Shown here one piece after another: positions 11,060-23,400 of a stretch of 64,000 nt of DNA. The notes beneath the pieces were generated by a model, which saw only the letters and a list, made by a program, of their open reading frames with translations, was not told the origin of the DNA and ran no database searches. The stretch spans positions 3,958,501 through 4,022,500 of the forward strand of contig JAPNXP010000001.1 in the NCBI GenBank assembly GCA_028753945.1, written 5' to 3'. Within the stretch, counting starts at the first letter, position 1. The number at the start of each line of letters is the position of its first letter. The position numbers were made by a program, and so were the translations under genes. This DNA comes from Hexactinellida sp. DTS-2022 (lineage: Eukaryota > Porifera > Hexactinellida).

Positions 11060-11310
11060 ATCCAGCGATTTAGGGATCCCCGTCCCTAAAACACTAGCGT
11101 TTTGGGCCCTCTGGGTCCCTAAAACACTAGCGATATAGGGACGGGGATCCCTAAATCTCTAGCGTATTGTGATCGTAGGGTTCCTATATCGCTAGCGTAT
11201 TGTGATCGTAGGGTCCCTATATCGCTAGCGTATTGTGATCGTAGGGTCCCTATATCGCTAGCGTTTTGTGGTCGTGGGGTCCCTAAATCGCTAGTGATAC
11301 AGGTACGCCA
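11060..11310. repeat. 33-bp tandem repeat (CTAGCGTATTGTGATCG type)
   Basis: Units of about 33 bp with core GCTAGCGTATTGTGATCGTA followed by GGGTCCCTATATC. Three near-identical copies at about 11157-11265 are flanked by variant units (ACACTAGCGTTTTGG, GTGGTCGTGGGG). Each unit contains GGGTCCCTA and CGCTAGCG, giving palindromic potential. Confidence 0.88.
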
Positions 11311-11699
11311 GTTTTTTGGGTATCATCGTTTCTGTGCCCTAAATTATCTAAAGTACCTATGATTACTTGATAATATATAGATATGTAATTATACTTCCTA
11401 CGGTAGGCCTAACTAACACTATATTTCTTTGCAAATTTCACTCGCCAACTTATAGTTTGGGTCTGTTCACGCCAGTATCGGGATCCGCATACATTCTTGT
11501 GAAAACCATTCTTGACAATCTGCACATTGTATCGTTTTGTCTCCTTCCTGAGTACGGCATTTACAAAATATATCGATCCTCTTTCTATTTATGACTTAGA
11601 TTTTTCACTTTCTATTTTTCTATTTTCACTCACAAACCAAAGATAGTGAAGGATTTGGCCAATATATGAAAGACTATGCCTTGAGCCTATAGGTTATAA

Positions 11700-12050
11700 T
11701 TATATATGGGTGGCCTTAGGTGGGGTGACCCAGGGTTGCCGTGGGCATGGGAATCAGATTTCCCCTGTGGGGATACACTTTTTTTAAAAATAAGGAACTC
11801 CACTTACTCCAGGCTGAGAATTGGCAATAAATTAAGGAACTCTTAATATAGATTCAAAATACTTATATTGAGCTGAGTTACTGGTAACTGAAGTAGGTTT
11901 TTACTGTGCCGACTATACTATAGTATAGTGGCCCAGTTCTAATCTTACTGCCTTGGTTAGTTATTACTGTGCCGACTATACTATATATATTATAGTGGCC
12001 CAGTATTGGTCTTACTGCCTTGGTTATTATTATTATTCCGTAGCCACTCC
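11700..12050. repeat. Direct duplication with palindromic ACTATACTATAGTATAGTG core
   Basis: Two tandem copies of a block with GTGCCGACTATACTATA, GTGGCCCAGT and CTTACTGCCTTGGTTA (about 11905-11960 and 11968-12026). The TATA-rich palindrome is shorter in the first. The flanks hold no recognised gene. Confidence 0.75.
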
Positions 12051-12519
12051 ACAGAACAGAGTTTAATTAACTAAGAGCCCAAATTTCAGGATATGTGTCT
12101 CATGGGTTACAGATGTGCACCTGGGGTCACGATTTTTGATTACATTTTTACACCTGTTTAATGTTGGAAAAATAACAATAAATGGTGCCCCAATATTCTA
12201 TTTATATGCATTCGATAGAGAATTAAATTCTATACCTTTTCACAGTGCACGAATTTTTAAATTGGGTTTCGTTTGTGCCACAATTGAGTTGCAAGTTTCC
12301 TTTGTTTACTAACACTTCAGTTCAATTGAAAGTGTCAATCTAATTCTATTGTTTCAACTCGCTATTAAAATATTGATTCAACTTGTGAGATCGAGTAGGC
12401 TTCTATTTTCCATTTGAAAAAAAGATTATATATTTCATAACAACGACAGATTATGTGATTATATTTACTTCTGCTTAGAATATTCTTGCACAATGGATCC
12501 ATGACATATTTAATTCTAA

Positions 12520-14310
12520 TTAATTCGCTCTGTGTTTAACTTATAGAGACGGTTCCAATTAGATTATTGGGGTTATCGAGTGTGCAGAATTCAAATATGA
12601 TAGTGAAATTAAATTTAAATTAATAATAATTGCAAATAATTGAACTTAATTTTTTTGCTGTACATATTAATGGTGTTAAATTATTAATTAATAAATTAAA
12701 TATTTAGACAAATTAGCCAAATTTGATAAATCTCAGAGGTTATACAAGATGGAGACAAACTTCCAATTTATCAATTGATCCTTATGCCACGTACCACCTC
12801 TACAAATGGGTATTGACACCTTGAGGTGTTAATGACATCGTCAAAAAAATAAGTTTTGACAATTTTGTGAATTCTATACTTCGAATCGGTTGGAGTTGGG
12901 TGAATACCCAACATGCACTTTAAAAATGCTGAGTCATCACAGATTATATTCTACTGAAACTTGAATATCTCTCAAATGAGTGAGCTAAATGGAACTTCCA
13001 CCACTCTAAGGGTCGTTGCCTACTGAAACACTTTTCTGTAATAATTTAGCACCTTCATAGTGATGATGACTAGGCGAAAAAAATCCAAAATTGCAGCTTG
13101 TGCCGACAGCATGTTCCTTTGGAGGCACTATCAATAAACCACCACCAAAATATAGTGCCACCCGTGACCTTCGATATATAAGGCCTGAGTGCTAAGCGAA
13201 AATTTGTGTACCATGGATTACTTAAAGTGCATTGAAAAATGGAGAATTGTTCTTTATCCCAATAATTAGCAATGATAGAGCTGAAAAGTGTATTATAACT
13301 ATATAGGAATATGGTATCCAGGTATACATAGCACTCTCCAGAATTGTGATATGTCATCATCTGATGACGTAATGATAATTTTGGTTGCGAATTATCTTGT
13401 TTTTCTAGCATACTTTTAACATAGTTAAACGCGTTATAAATGTTCAAAATTGGAACATGGTTATACCCATAACTAGTTGAAAAAAATATATCGAAATTAT
13501 AAATGGAATGTTGACACATTCCTCGGTTGCCATGGAAATGTATATTTCCTAAAATGTGTCATAACTCAAAAACTATGAATGTTATGTAAACTAGGCTGGT
13601 ACTGATCTGTCCGGAATAGGTAACTTCCTATTCATTGATAATACATTTTATATGCCTAACTTCAATCATCTTTGAGATAGTGAGTCATTACCTAATAATG
13701 AATTAAGTGTTAATTATGTCATGATCTCAAAAGTTATTGAAGTTAGGCATATAAAATGTATTATCAATGAATAGGAAGTTACCTATTCCGGACAGATCAG
13801 TACCAGCCTAGTTTACATAACATTCATAGTTTTTGAGTTATGACACATTTTAGGAAATATACATTTCCATGGCAACCGAGGAATGTGTCAACATTCCATT
13901 TATAATTTCGATATATTTTTTTCAACTAGTTATGGGTATAACCATGTTCCAATTTTGAACATTTATAGCGCGTTTAACTATGTTAAAAGTATGCTAGAAA
14001 AACCAGATAATTCGCAACCAAAATTACCATTACGTCATCAGATGATGACATATCACAATTCTGGAGAGTGCTATGTATACCTGGATACCATATTCCTATA
14101 TAGTTATAATACACTTTTCAGCTCTATCATTGCTAATTATTGGGATAAAGAACAATTCTCCATTTTTCAATGCACTTTAAGTAATCCATGGTTCAAACCA
14201 GCACTCAGGCCTTATATATCGAAGGTCACGTGCCACCTAAGGAACATGCGTCGGCACAGGCTGCAATTTTGGATTTTATTTATGTCTAAATTTCATTTCT
14301 GAGCTCATGG
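12520..14310. repeat. Dispersed element B copy 1, split by a foldback insertion
   Basis: The left part (GAGACGGTTCCAATTAGATT near 12546, CACTTTTCTGTAATAATTTA near 13027, GGAGGCACTATCAATAA near 13120) and the right part (ATGCGTCGGCACAG near 14246) match the copy at 35265-36480 in order. Here the two parts are separated by the foldback element at 13164-14229. It is non-coding in all frames considered. Confidence 0.8.
13164..14229. mobile_element. 1.07-kb near-perfect palindromic foldback element
   Basis: Starts GTGACCTTCGATATATAAGG and ends with the reverse complement. The arms of about 500 bp are almost identical and meet near 13695. The flanks carry an 8-bp duplication GTGCCACC (13155-13162 and 14230-14237, with one extra C on the left). 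Two mirror-image ORFs (13070-13519 minus, 13883-14302 plus) come from the identical arms. A diverged copy is at 26956-28410. There is no transposase, so it is non-autonomous. Confidence 0.9.
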
Positions 14311-14433
14311 GTCTTTTAGAATTGAAACACCTCCTTATATAGCAGTTCAGTTACCAGTAACTGAGCTCCATGTAAATAATCTGATATAGATTTGATTCAA
14401 TTAGGTATTGGTATTTAGTGTACTTGATAAGCA

Positions 14434-17400
14434 ATGAAGAAAATCAATTCCGACCTGAGAGAGTTGTTACTCAGAGAAATATTTGAGCAAGTCCCTCTGC
14501 TGTTTACTGGGGACGATCCTCTGACTAACTCGCAGGAAAATCACCTTTCTCAGTTCGCAGGTAGGCTACAGCTGCTCTTCTCAAAAGGCACTAATATTGA
14601 CGCGTTCTACAAGGACCTGAAGGAGCAGGGAGGAGGGTCTACAGTATGCGGGCGTGTGTTTGACAAAGGAGACTATTTTTACACATGTATTGAGTGTAGA
14701 ACTGATCCGACTTGTGTGTTTTGTAAAGACTGCTTCTTCAACAGCTCACATGTAGACCATCTCTACAAGATGTTTGCGTCAGGAGGAGCAGGCTGCTGTG
14801 ACTGTGGAGACTTGGAAGCTTGGACTAAAGACCCACATTGCAATAAGCACAAGTAATATTATATATTTTTGACTCCCGCATGTATTTGTTTTGTTCCAGT
14901 TGAACCTCGTTACTACAAACACGGTTGATAAGAACACTAATTCCGGATTAGGCGAACGCATTTTGACCGTCTGGTGTTCATACTAACGAGGTTCTACTGT
15001 ACTTAAAATTTTTAGTTTTTAATTTGCACCCAAAGAAAATGATATTAGCTAAATAATAGTATATAGTATATACAGTAAAACCTCCCAAAGCGGCACCTCC
15101 GAGTAGCGGCAACCTCCGAGAAGCGGCACAAAATCATTCTCCCGATGGGTGCCGCTTTGGGAGGTTTACCTGTATATATTTTTTTTTTCAATCCCAAAGC
15201 AAAGATTATACTATTTTCAGCCATTTGCGAGTATTTAATCTTTACTAATTCTGTTTGAACATATCTATCCATCGGAATCTCCTAGTGTAGTTTCTTATAA
15301 TCAGTGTCTAAAGCTAGAAATATCAAATTTTGGGCTTACCCATAACAAGCTAAACTTCCACAATAAAAGTGACTTTTCTCTTATATCTTTCAGGCCTCAG
15401 GCTAACATAGGAGATTCTGACCCTCTCAGCTCGCTTCCTGAATGGTTAGCGGTGCATGGACACGAATTCTGTCATTTTATATTCGAGTACGCTCTCATAT
15501 TCCAGAACTATAAGGACTGGGAGTCTCTCCCTTCCCACTTCAAGACCCAGCTGGAGCCCTTTCTGAAGACAGACTCATACTGTGTGCTAACCATGAATGA
15601 TGAGGTCAGTGGCGCCCACAGGGGGGCGCAGTATTAGCACATGCGTATATATATTAACTGGGTATTTTTCCATTTCATATTTTACTTGCAGATCATTGAC
15701 CTCTCGCACACAATTTTTGTTTTAAATATTATCCCCCAACATTGTGAATGTTGTTCTACCCCAACAATCACAATCTCCTTAGGGAGTTGCTTTGCATGCC
15801 AGTGTCCACAACAACAGCTGAGTGTGCGCATGCATGTGCGTTCAGCACTTAAGCAGGTTGAAAGCAGCCTGAGAATAGGATGGGCGACTCACGCGACTCA
15901 CGGTTCTTGCACTAATGAACGTGCATCGAGATATCCCGAGCGACGTTAAGTTATTCATGCATTTGATGCATTTCGACATTGGCGAATTTCACTGCTCTCA
16001 AACATTTAGTTTTAAGACTTCACTTTAATGCACATTCATACCAATAATACGTATCGTGCTATAATTGTTACAATTTGTACACTTAGGCCATATAAAATAT
16101 ATAACTTGTTTATCATCCCCGCCCGTCCCAAATTTACTCCCCGTCCGGATATATTTTATTAATACAGTATCTCATTAACATAATAGTACAAAATATTAGC
16201 TATAAACTTGTGTAAAATACTCCTAATGTATCAATTTTAATAAGTCTTGTATTTTGGAGCATTATTTAATAATTTAACATTGTTATGTGATTTTATAATA
16301 AAATAATATAATAATATTTGTTGTTTGGCATAGGTTAATGTTATTTGAATATCAATGGAAATAAAAATAAAAATAAAATCCCTTCCGCCGTCCGTATTTT
16401 CTGAAAAAATCCGGATGATACACAATTAATTAATTTTACCTGGCCTTATATGAAATAAGTATATTCTTTGGAAACAAACATTTCATACAATAAAGTTGTG
16501 AAAATGTAACATTAAGTACAGCTTCAGCGAACATCTATTGAGTCTCGTTCTTATGCAATGCGTCCAAATAGGGTTGAAATAGACCAAAATTCAAAATTCT
16601 GTAGAAATGCTCGTTCCGCTCGCATCCACTGTTTATACTTATTACAAGAATTAAATGTTTTATAATAATAACTGTCAATCGAAAATTTTGTTCAAATTTA
16701 TTATAACGAAGTGCTTGGGACCTGTAAATTCCATCGTTATATCCGGTTATTCTTTATAAGCGGATAATAATTAATGCATTTAGTGTTTTGGGGGAAATCT
16801 CCATTTCGTTATGAGCGATTATTTCGTTATAACGGGAGTTCACTTTAGATTTAATTTTGTTTCAACAATCATCTCGATGTCGTTGATGCTGGATTAACAT
16901 TATTTCGATGTTCTCTATTCCTAGGTGAACTCATTCAATGGTGTAGTGGCTCTGTTCATTAAAGAATTGGGTGTCTCCAACAAAGACAGTCTAACAATGA
17001 CTTATGCTATTGATAAAATCGGTAGGGCCTTAGTTAGCCGGGGTCCACATCAAGAATGTTCACAGATAGCAGCATCTCTCAATAAACTTAAGACTAAAGT
17101 CTTGCCTGTAATCATAGCTCAGCACCAACAGTGTTCTGTGTTCTTGCTTAACACTCTACTCAGCATATGTACTCAGACCCCTGGTCTACAGAAGCTATGT
17201 GCTATGGTATGTTAGTTATTACTCGTAGCTAGTTATTCTCGTTATTAGTGTATATTGTCACGCGCTCTTAGTCTCGAGCGTTCACGACGGCTCATTCAAC
17301 TTGTCACGAAACATTTGGTGCGTGTTGCTTTTGGTTAGGTTTAACATCCATTTAAGGGACTAAACGGAATATCTATCTATAATAGTGACCATGACCTTTC

Positions 17401-20400
17401 CCAACACTTCTTGCACTTTCCTGTATACCCACAAAAAGTATGTAACACACATTGTATAAATAAAAAATTCCTTTTTCGACGAAATTTACGTGAACCCGTA
17501 AATGGATGTCAAACCTAGTAGTTCTGGTCATATTGTAACATTCTCAAAAATGCGGTCATAGCTCATGAGAATTAGAGAAAACCTGATCTACAATATTTTA
17601 CGCCATTTGAACTACATTAAATTTTACTCGTTTCGTGACGAACCAGGGCTCTTGTTACTCATAAGCGGATCTTATTCTTGATACGACCTGGGGCGATATT
17701 CAGTCTACTTTTAGTTTTAATTATTGTCGATTTATTTACCCATTTTTGGAAAAATCTAATTAAATGCCTTAGTCGCGAATATTCAGTTTGTCATATATGT
17801 GACAAAAGCCACAATAATTCGCGTATTAGAGTGGCTTGTGAATATTAGGTTTATTTAAAATGGGATACAGACAATTCGTGACGGACAATTCGTGACAAGA
17901 CAATTCGTGACAAATATTTTGGGAATATGTTTGTAGGTACATTAAAAATTTTGGGAACAGAGATGAAATCAAATTTCTAGGAATTAGAGATTTATGCTTA
18001 AATCCCAATTCCCATTTCTGAATGTGACTGGGAATTAATTAATCTGAATTTTCCCAAACTCAAGGGATGCGACTTAAATCTTGAAATCCTTAACTCAAAG
18101 ACTGAGAGTTAAATCCCAACTTAATGGTAAGGGATGGGAATGAAGGATTTTAATTCGATTGACCCAATCTCTGATTGGGTCAATTCGATAGGCGTATGGA
18201 ATGGAGGGGAGGGGGGTCAGGAGGGCGAACTTGCCCCCCTAGCTTAGCGATTTGGATTTTTGGCAGTTAATTGTTGGTATCATTCAACACCGTCAATATC
18301 TTCAATTTCACTAATATTACTAGAGTATACATTCTAAATCAATTCTATTTTGGTTTGTTAGTAAAATATGTTTGCCGCAGCCCCGCAGGTAATTAATAGT
18401 CAACGTTAACTCTGTTAAAAATAAATTCCTGGAAGTTGGACCGCTTTAGGGCGCTAGCTGCTTGTACTATTGACCCCCCTAGACTTTGGATATAAAAATT
18501 GTATAGGCGCCAATAACTAATATGCAAGTGAAGGATATTCATTTAAGAGGTAAACGGATGTAAATATTTAATATGTGTAAGAGTAAAATGACCCAAAAGT
18601 GAATAAATAATGATATTATGAGGAAAATATAGAGAAATTAAGCTAATTGTCTATGTAATGGTACTTATATTTAAGTAGAAAACTCAAATCTAAAAGCAAC
18701 TCCCTTTAAAAATTCTAACTTGGGACGACTTAAATAACTATCTATCAAGTTCTTTAGTGCCTTTTCTTGATCTGTGTTGCGCTTTCTTTAGGTGGATTTC
18801 TGCCACTTAAATAAAAGGCATGTTTTATTTCAACTAGCCCTTGTTCCTTTTTCAAAATTTCAATGAACTTCCAAACGGAAGGATGCTGGCAAGACATTAG
18901 ACTATTAAATGACCTATGCCATGCCTCGACAGCGTTTGTTGTTCGTGGAATACCTTGATGTACTAAACTACTAATAGGTGATTATTCCACATTTCTATTG
19001 GGAACATTCCAGGAACTACAAGAGAACTTGATATATACCTCCCAACATAAGTTGATTCAAAATATGCACAGTGGTCTAAAATCGCATTTAGTAAACTTTA
19101 GGTATCTGTGTAAATCCTAGCGACACATAATGTATTATTTACATATGGGTTATCAATACTTGTGAATACATCCCTAATTTTGAAAAGTTGGTGGGATTTA
19201 TATTTTTGGAGTTATGACGTCATTGTCACCTTAGACGATTTTCGAAAATTTTCAAAACCAAATGTTACTTTGCCAATATTATATATTTTTGTTTCAAAGT
19301 TGACTTGATCGTGGTTCTATTTATGTTTTATGCTATGGCACTATTATTTTCTCATAAACTTCAACTCGTCTTGGGATTATTACATCATAATGATTATACA
19401 AAATTTAATATAATTGAAATACCTGTTACCTTTGCAAAGATTGGCTATTTGTTATACGAAATTCCTAATCGTACAATTTCCGACCAACAAGTTATTTAAC
19501 CAAATAGCACTATTTGAATATTTGTGTAAGTTACAGTGTGAATATATTTGAATATCAGTAAATTCATCTATTCTAGATTTCTACGAAAAATCTTTTTCTC
19601 AATCTGCATTGGTAGAAATTGATAATAAAGAAATTAGATTCTCAATGTTTTAGGTTTGTCGGCTTTCTATCTTGCATTTCATTCTCTCGGTATGCCCTGA
19701 TTGACCACATCTTGCACAAAAAAAAATTCCTCCGATATTATACCAGTTCAGGGTCGCTTTGTGATGATAGTCTCACAAAAATATCAATAATATTACTTTC
19801 AAAGTTGTTCTTACGCGATAACGCGATGTTATGCAGATGTAGTAGTTTCAAATGCTTTGTTAGTTACTATTTTATGCACTATATAAAGAATGAGGCCATT
19901 AAAACATATATTTGCCAATATAGCGTAACCTAGCAACGAATACATGACTATGGAATGTAACAATTTTTATAATGTTGCGCATCGAAGCGCATCTTATAAT
20001 TCAAATATGTTAATTATATGGCATTACAGGATCAGCATACAAAATTTCAAATTGGTCAAAGGTGGTCTTTATTTTTGCGGCTAATTTGAAACTTAAAATA
20101 TCATAATGTTATAATGTTTACCGACTCCATCAAAGTCGAAGCTAAAAATTTCACAAACTAGATTTGAAATCAAATATTTTGGTTCCAAAATGTTGTTTAG
20201 TGTCAATACTATGTACTAAAATAGTTAAATGTATTTATATCTTACTGAGGTTAAAATTAAGTATGTACATTTTAGAGTGTTTTCAAACCGCAGAATGTGA
20301 ATTTTAATGTAGCGACAATCCACATCAGACTTCGAAGTCGTTTTGTATTTCTAAGCTTTCAATTCGTACCAAATTTGATATGCATACTATTTAGACATCT

Positions 20401-23400
20401 AGGAAGCAAATCACGATGCTTCTTTGCGTTTTGGGGTTGACGATTTTTTTGCCAAATACGTGCCCCAAACCACTGTGATATGCTGCCACTTCATATGCTT
20501 CTGTGGGAAGTTGCATGAATACTTCGCTAAATAATTCAGCTACGTCTGCCGGAGTAGCAAACGCCAGTGCTGGTAACATCCTGATTTGTAACGCAAATAC
20601 AGGATCTTGTTGGTATCGGGACTGGAGACCAAATTCTTGTATCTTACGCCACATATTTTGGGTCAGGTGGAAAAAACATCCTTTGACTATTGTGTGAAGA
20701 AAGGAGTCCTTAAAAGCATTAATTGAACCCTTTTCAAAATCAAGAATTATGTGTGTAGGGCAAGCTGTTGGACATAAAACCTTTATTTTGCTCCACATAA
20801 TTCTTTATATATTCTCAGTTTTGGATGGCAATAACACAAATAAACTTGGCAACATATGTCCATTCTCTAAAGGATCTGGGCCCCCTTTCAAGCCATGGAT
20901 AACATATAATTGGTAGAATAACTTTGGAGCCACTTTAAAAGTTCCGTCTGCTAACCAAACGCTGGAAGTGTTTAAAGTTTCTATATTACACTGTGTTCCG
21001 AATATAATTATCCTTGAGTTTTCAGCTACAGAACCTGAATCATATAGCAAGAAAGGTTCGCCTTTATTTGTTCTTCTATATACTTCTGGGATTTGAAGGG
21101 CATCTAGAGAGGTAGGTTCTGTAGGGACATTATCAGCCCTCTTACGTGCTCGACAAATTGTTCTCTTCAAACTGTCCAATCTGGGGAGATAAACAGCCGA
21201 TTCTTCATTCAAATTTGAGATTTTGGTGCAAACGATCGAATGAGTTGGTTCTTGCGTTTCTGCTGCCCGTCGTTTAATTAACACCAGTAATAACCTCATT
21301 ACAATAGAATATTTTGGAATTGGGTTCATGAGTATGTTCATTTGTCCTTTTCATTACGTTTGTTCCAATAGTGTGGATCCTTGCTCTGCGTGATTTTCTA
21401 ACTACACAATGCCATTGAAATGTATTATTATAAACACGATGCTTTGTATATGTAAAGCCGTTTTCCATGATGCAAGGTTTCCCTTTCCCTGTTGTAGTGA
21501 ATTTTATCGCGGTTTCGTTATTTACCTGTACTCCATGTTGTATATCTAGTAAGCTAGATAAATCATGAGGTTCTTGATTATCATTCAAAAAATCTCCAGA
21601 ATTAGATTCAGATTCTGAGCTAAAATCGAATATTCAATTGTATTTCCGTTCTGATCATTTGTTTGACGCACGGAAAAGATGTTAGTATTTCACAAATGCT
21701 TGAGTTCACTGCGGCTGCTTGATCATTTAGAGAGTTTGTTCTTCGTACACTTTCAAGGTCTGACGGATCAAGATCTTGAGTTTGGCAAAAATATAGTTAT
21801 CGTTCCAAATCATAAATACATCCTGTACTATTGAGATTACAAAAAGTACTGCAGTTGCATGAGCATCTAATGTTTCTTGAATAATCCTGAGTATAACGAG
21901 AACATCTCTATTGCCAATAATTTCAATAGGTAGGCTAAAAGCTTCATTTATTGATGTAGAAATTGTTGAGTTTGTTTGATTAATAGATAGAAATTTTTCC
22001 AATAATAATCGGGTAGTCTTCTTTCGCTTAACTAGAGCTCGAAACATCATCGTATCCATTTCATCAATTTTTTTCAACAATATTCGACTCATTGGTCAAG
22101 CTGTTTATATTTATGTTAGTATATTTGCTGCAAAAAGGAGTGTTAGCGAATTCAGGCCAAGAAACATCCATATAGTCCATGTCTCAACAATTTAAAAATT
22201 TTAGTAATATTATTATATAATTCAGTGCATGTATAGCAGGTTCCCATTTATATGGCTGCGCATACTTGTGCATAATACGGAATTTGGTGATATTCTTCAC
22301 TAGATTATTATAAAGATGGATATAATCCTCACTTAAATTATATTAATATCCGTCACTTACTTCTTTGTTATTGGCACCCTCATTTAAATTATATTAATAT
22401 CCGTCACTCATTTAAATTATATTAATATCCGTCACTTACTTCTTTGTTATTGGCACCCTCATTTAAATTATATTAATATCCGTCACTCATTTAAATTATA
22501 TTAATATCCGTCACTTACTTCTTTGTTATTGGCACCCTCATTTAAATTATATTAATAACCGTCACTTACTTCTTTGTTATTGGCACCTACAATCTTATAA
22601 ACATATTCCCAATATATTTGTCACGAATTGTCCTGTCGCGAATTGTCTTGTCACGAATTGTCCGTCACGAATTGTCTGTATCCCATTTAAAATGTCATAT
22701 GGAAAAGTAAATACATATATACATTAGTAAATTCAACAAATTTACATATCAATCACATTGAGTCATTGATATATGTGTTCACAACCTATAATTCCCGAAG
22801 GTGAATACTTTCTATAGGGCAGATACTAGCATTCATATCATTTCAAGTTGGTGTGCAAATGTTGAACTGGTTTGGTATTTTACACTACCATAAATCATAT
22901 TATTATCAAAGAAAGCCTATAGTGTACTTAGAAATTATGAATATTACTTTAGTTTTTCATATTTTCTATCAAAGTATATTTACATCATTGTCTAATGTCG
23001 CTATGGTACTTCATCTTTCTAACACTTTTCTTCCTACCTTTCATTGTACCTGCTATTCCGCATACCAAGTACCAGAGTTTAGCTAGTAGGAGAGCTTCCT
23101 CTTTCCAGTTTGTAAAACCCACTATTCTATTTTCAAATGACCCACCTCAACTCTTCGACTTTATGTGCCATCCAGCTTCAATCACTCTACAACTGGAGAA
23201 GAAAGATGGTGAAAATTGGGTGTTGCATTTGAATCTGAATCAGAAGCTGCTTCAAGAGCATTTCGAGTTCTTATATCAAGAAGAGGGTAGTGAACAGATG
23301 ACTGGACATTCAGATAAAATTATTCACTGCTTCTACCAAGGATATGTCGAAAACCATCCGAGTTCTAAGGTCGCTCTCAGTACTTGTGATGGAATCACAG

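Larger units (their letters stand above)
17862..22684 (-). mobile_element. Complete MULE (Mutator-like) DNA transposon, 4.82 kb
   Basis: Terminal inverted repeats begin GGGATACAGACAATTCGTGA and contain three or four units of GACAATTCGTGAC. The right end is the complement, running from AACATATTCCC at about 22601 to GTATCCC at 22684. A perfect 9-bp duplication ATTTAAAAT flanks the element (17853-17861 and 22685-22693), the hallmark length for Mutator. The interior encodes a broken minus-strand transposase (18754-21588) and an extra ORF (21727-22092). The element sits in intron 3 of the UBR gene. The near-intact ends imply fairly recent insertion, but the coding region is disabled. Confidence 0.95.

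Noticed and set aside
13070-14302. Two similar ORFs of 149 and 139 codons on opposite strands
   Set aside because: They are mirror images produced by the identical arms of a palindromic element and show no protein family features.
22310-22600. Regular direct repeats resembling a CRISPR array
   Set aside because: The host is eukaryotic, the intervening segments are themselves repeats rather than unique spacers, and the site is the subterminal region of a MULE.
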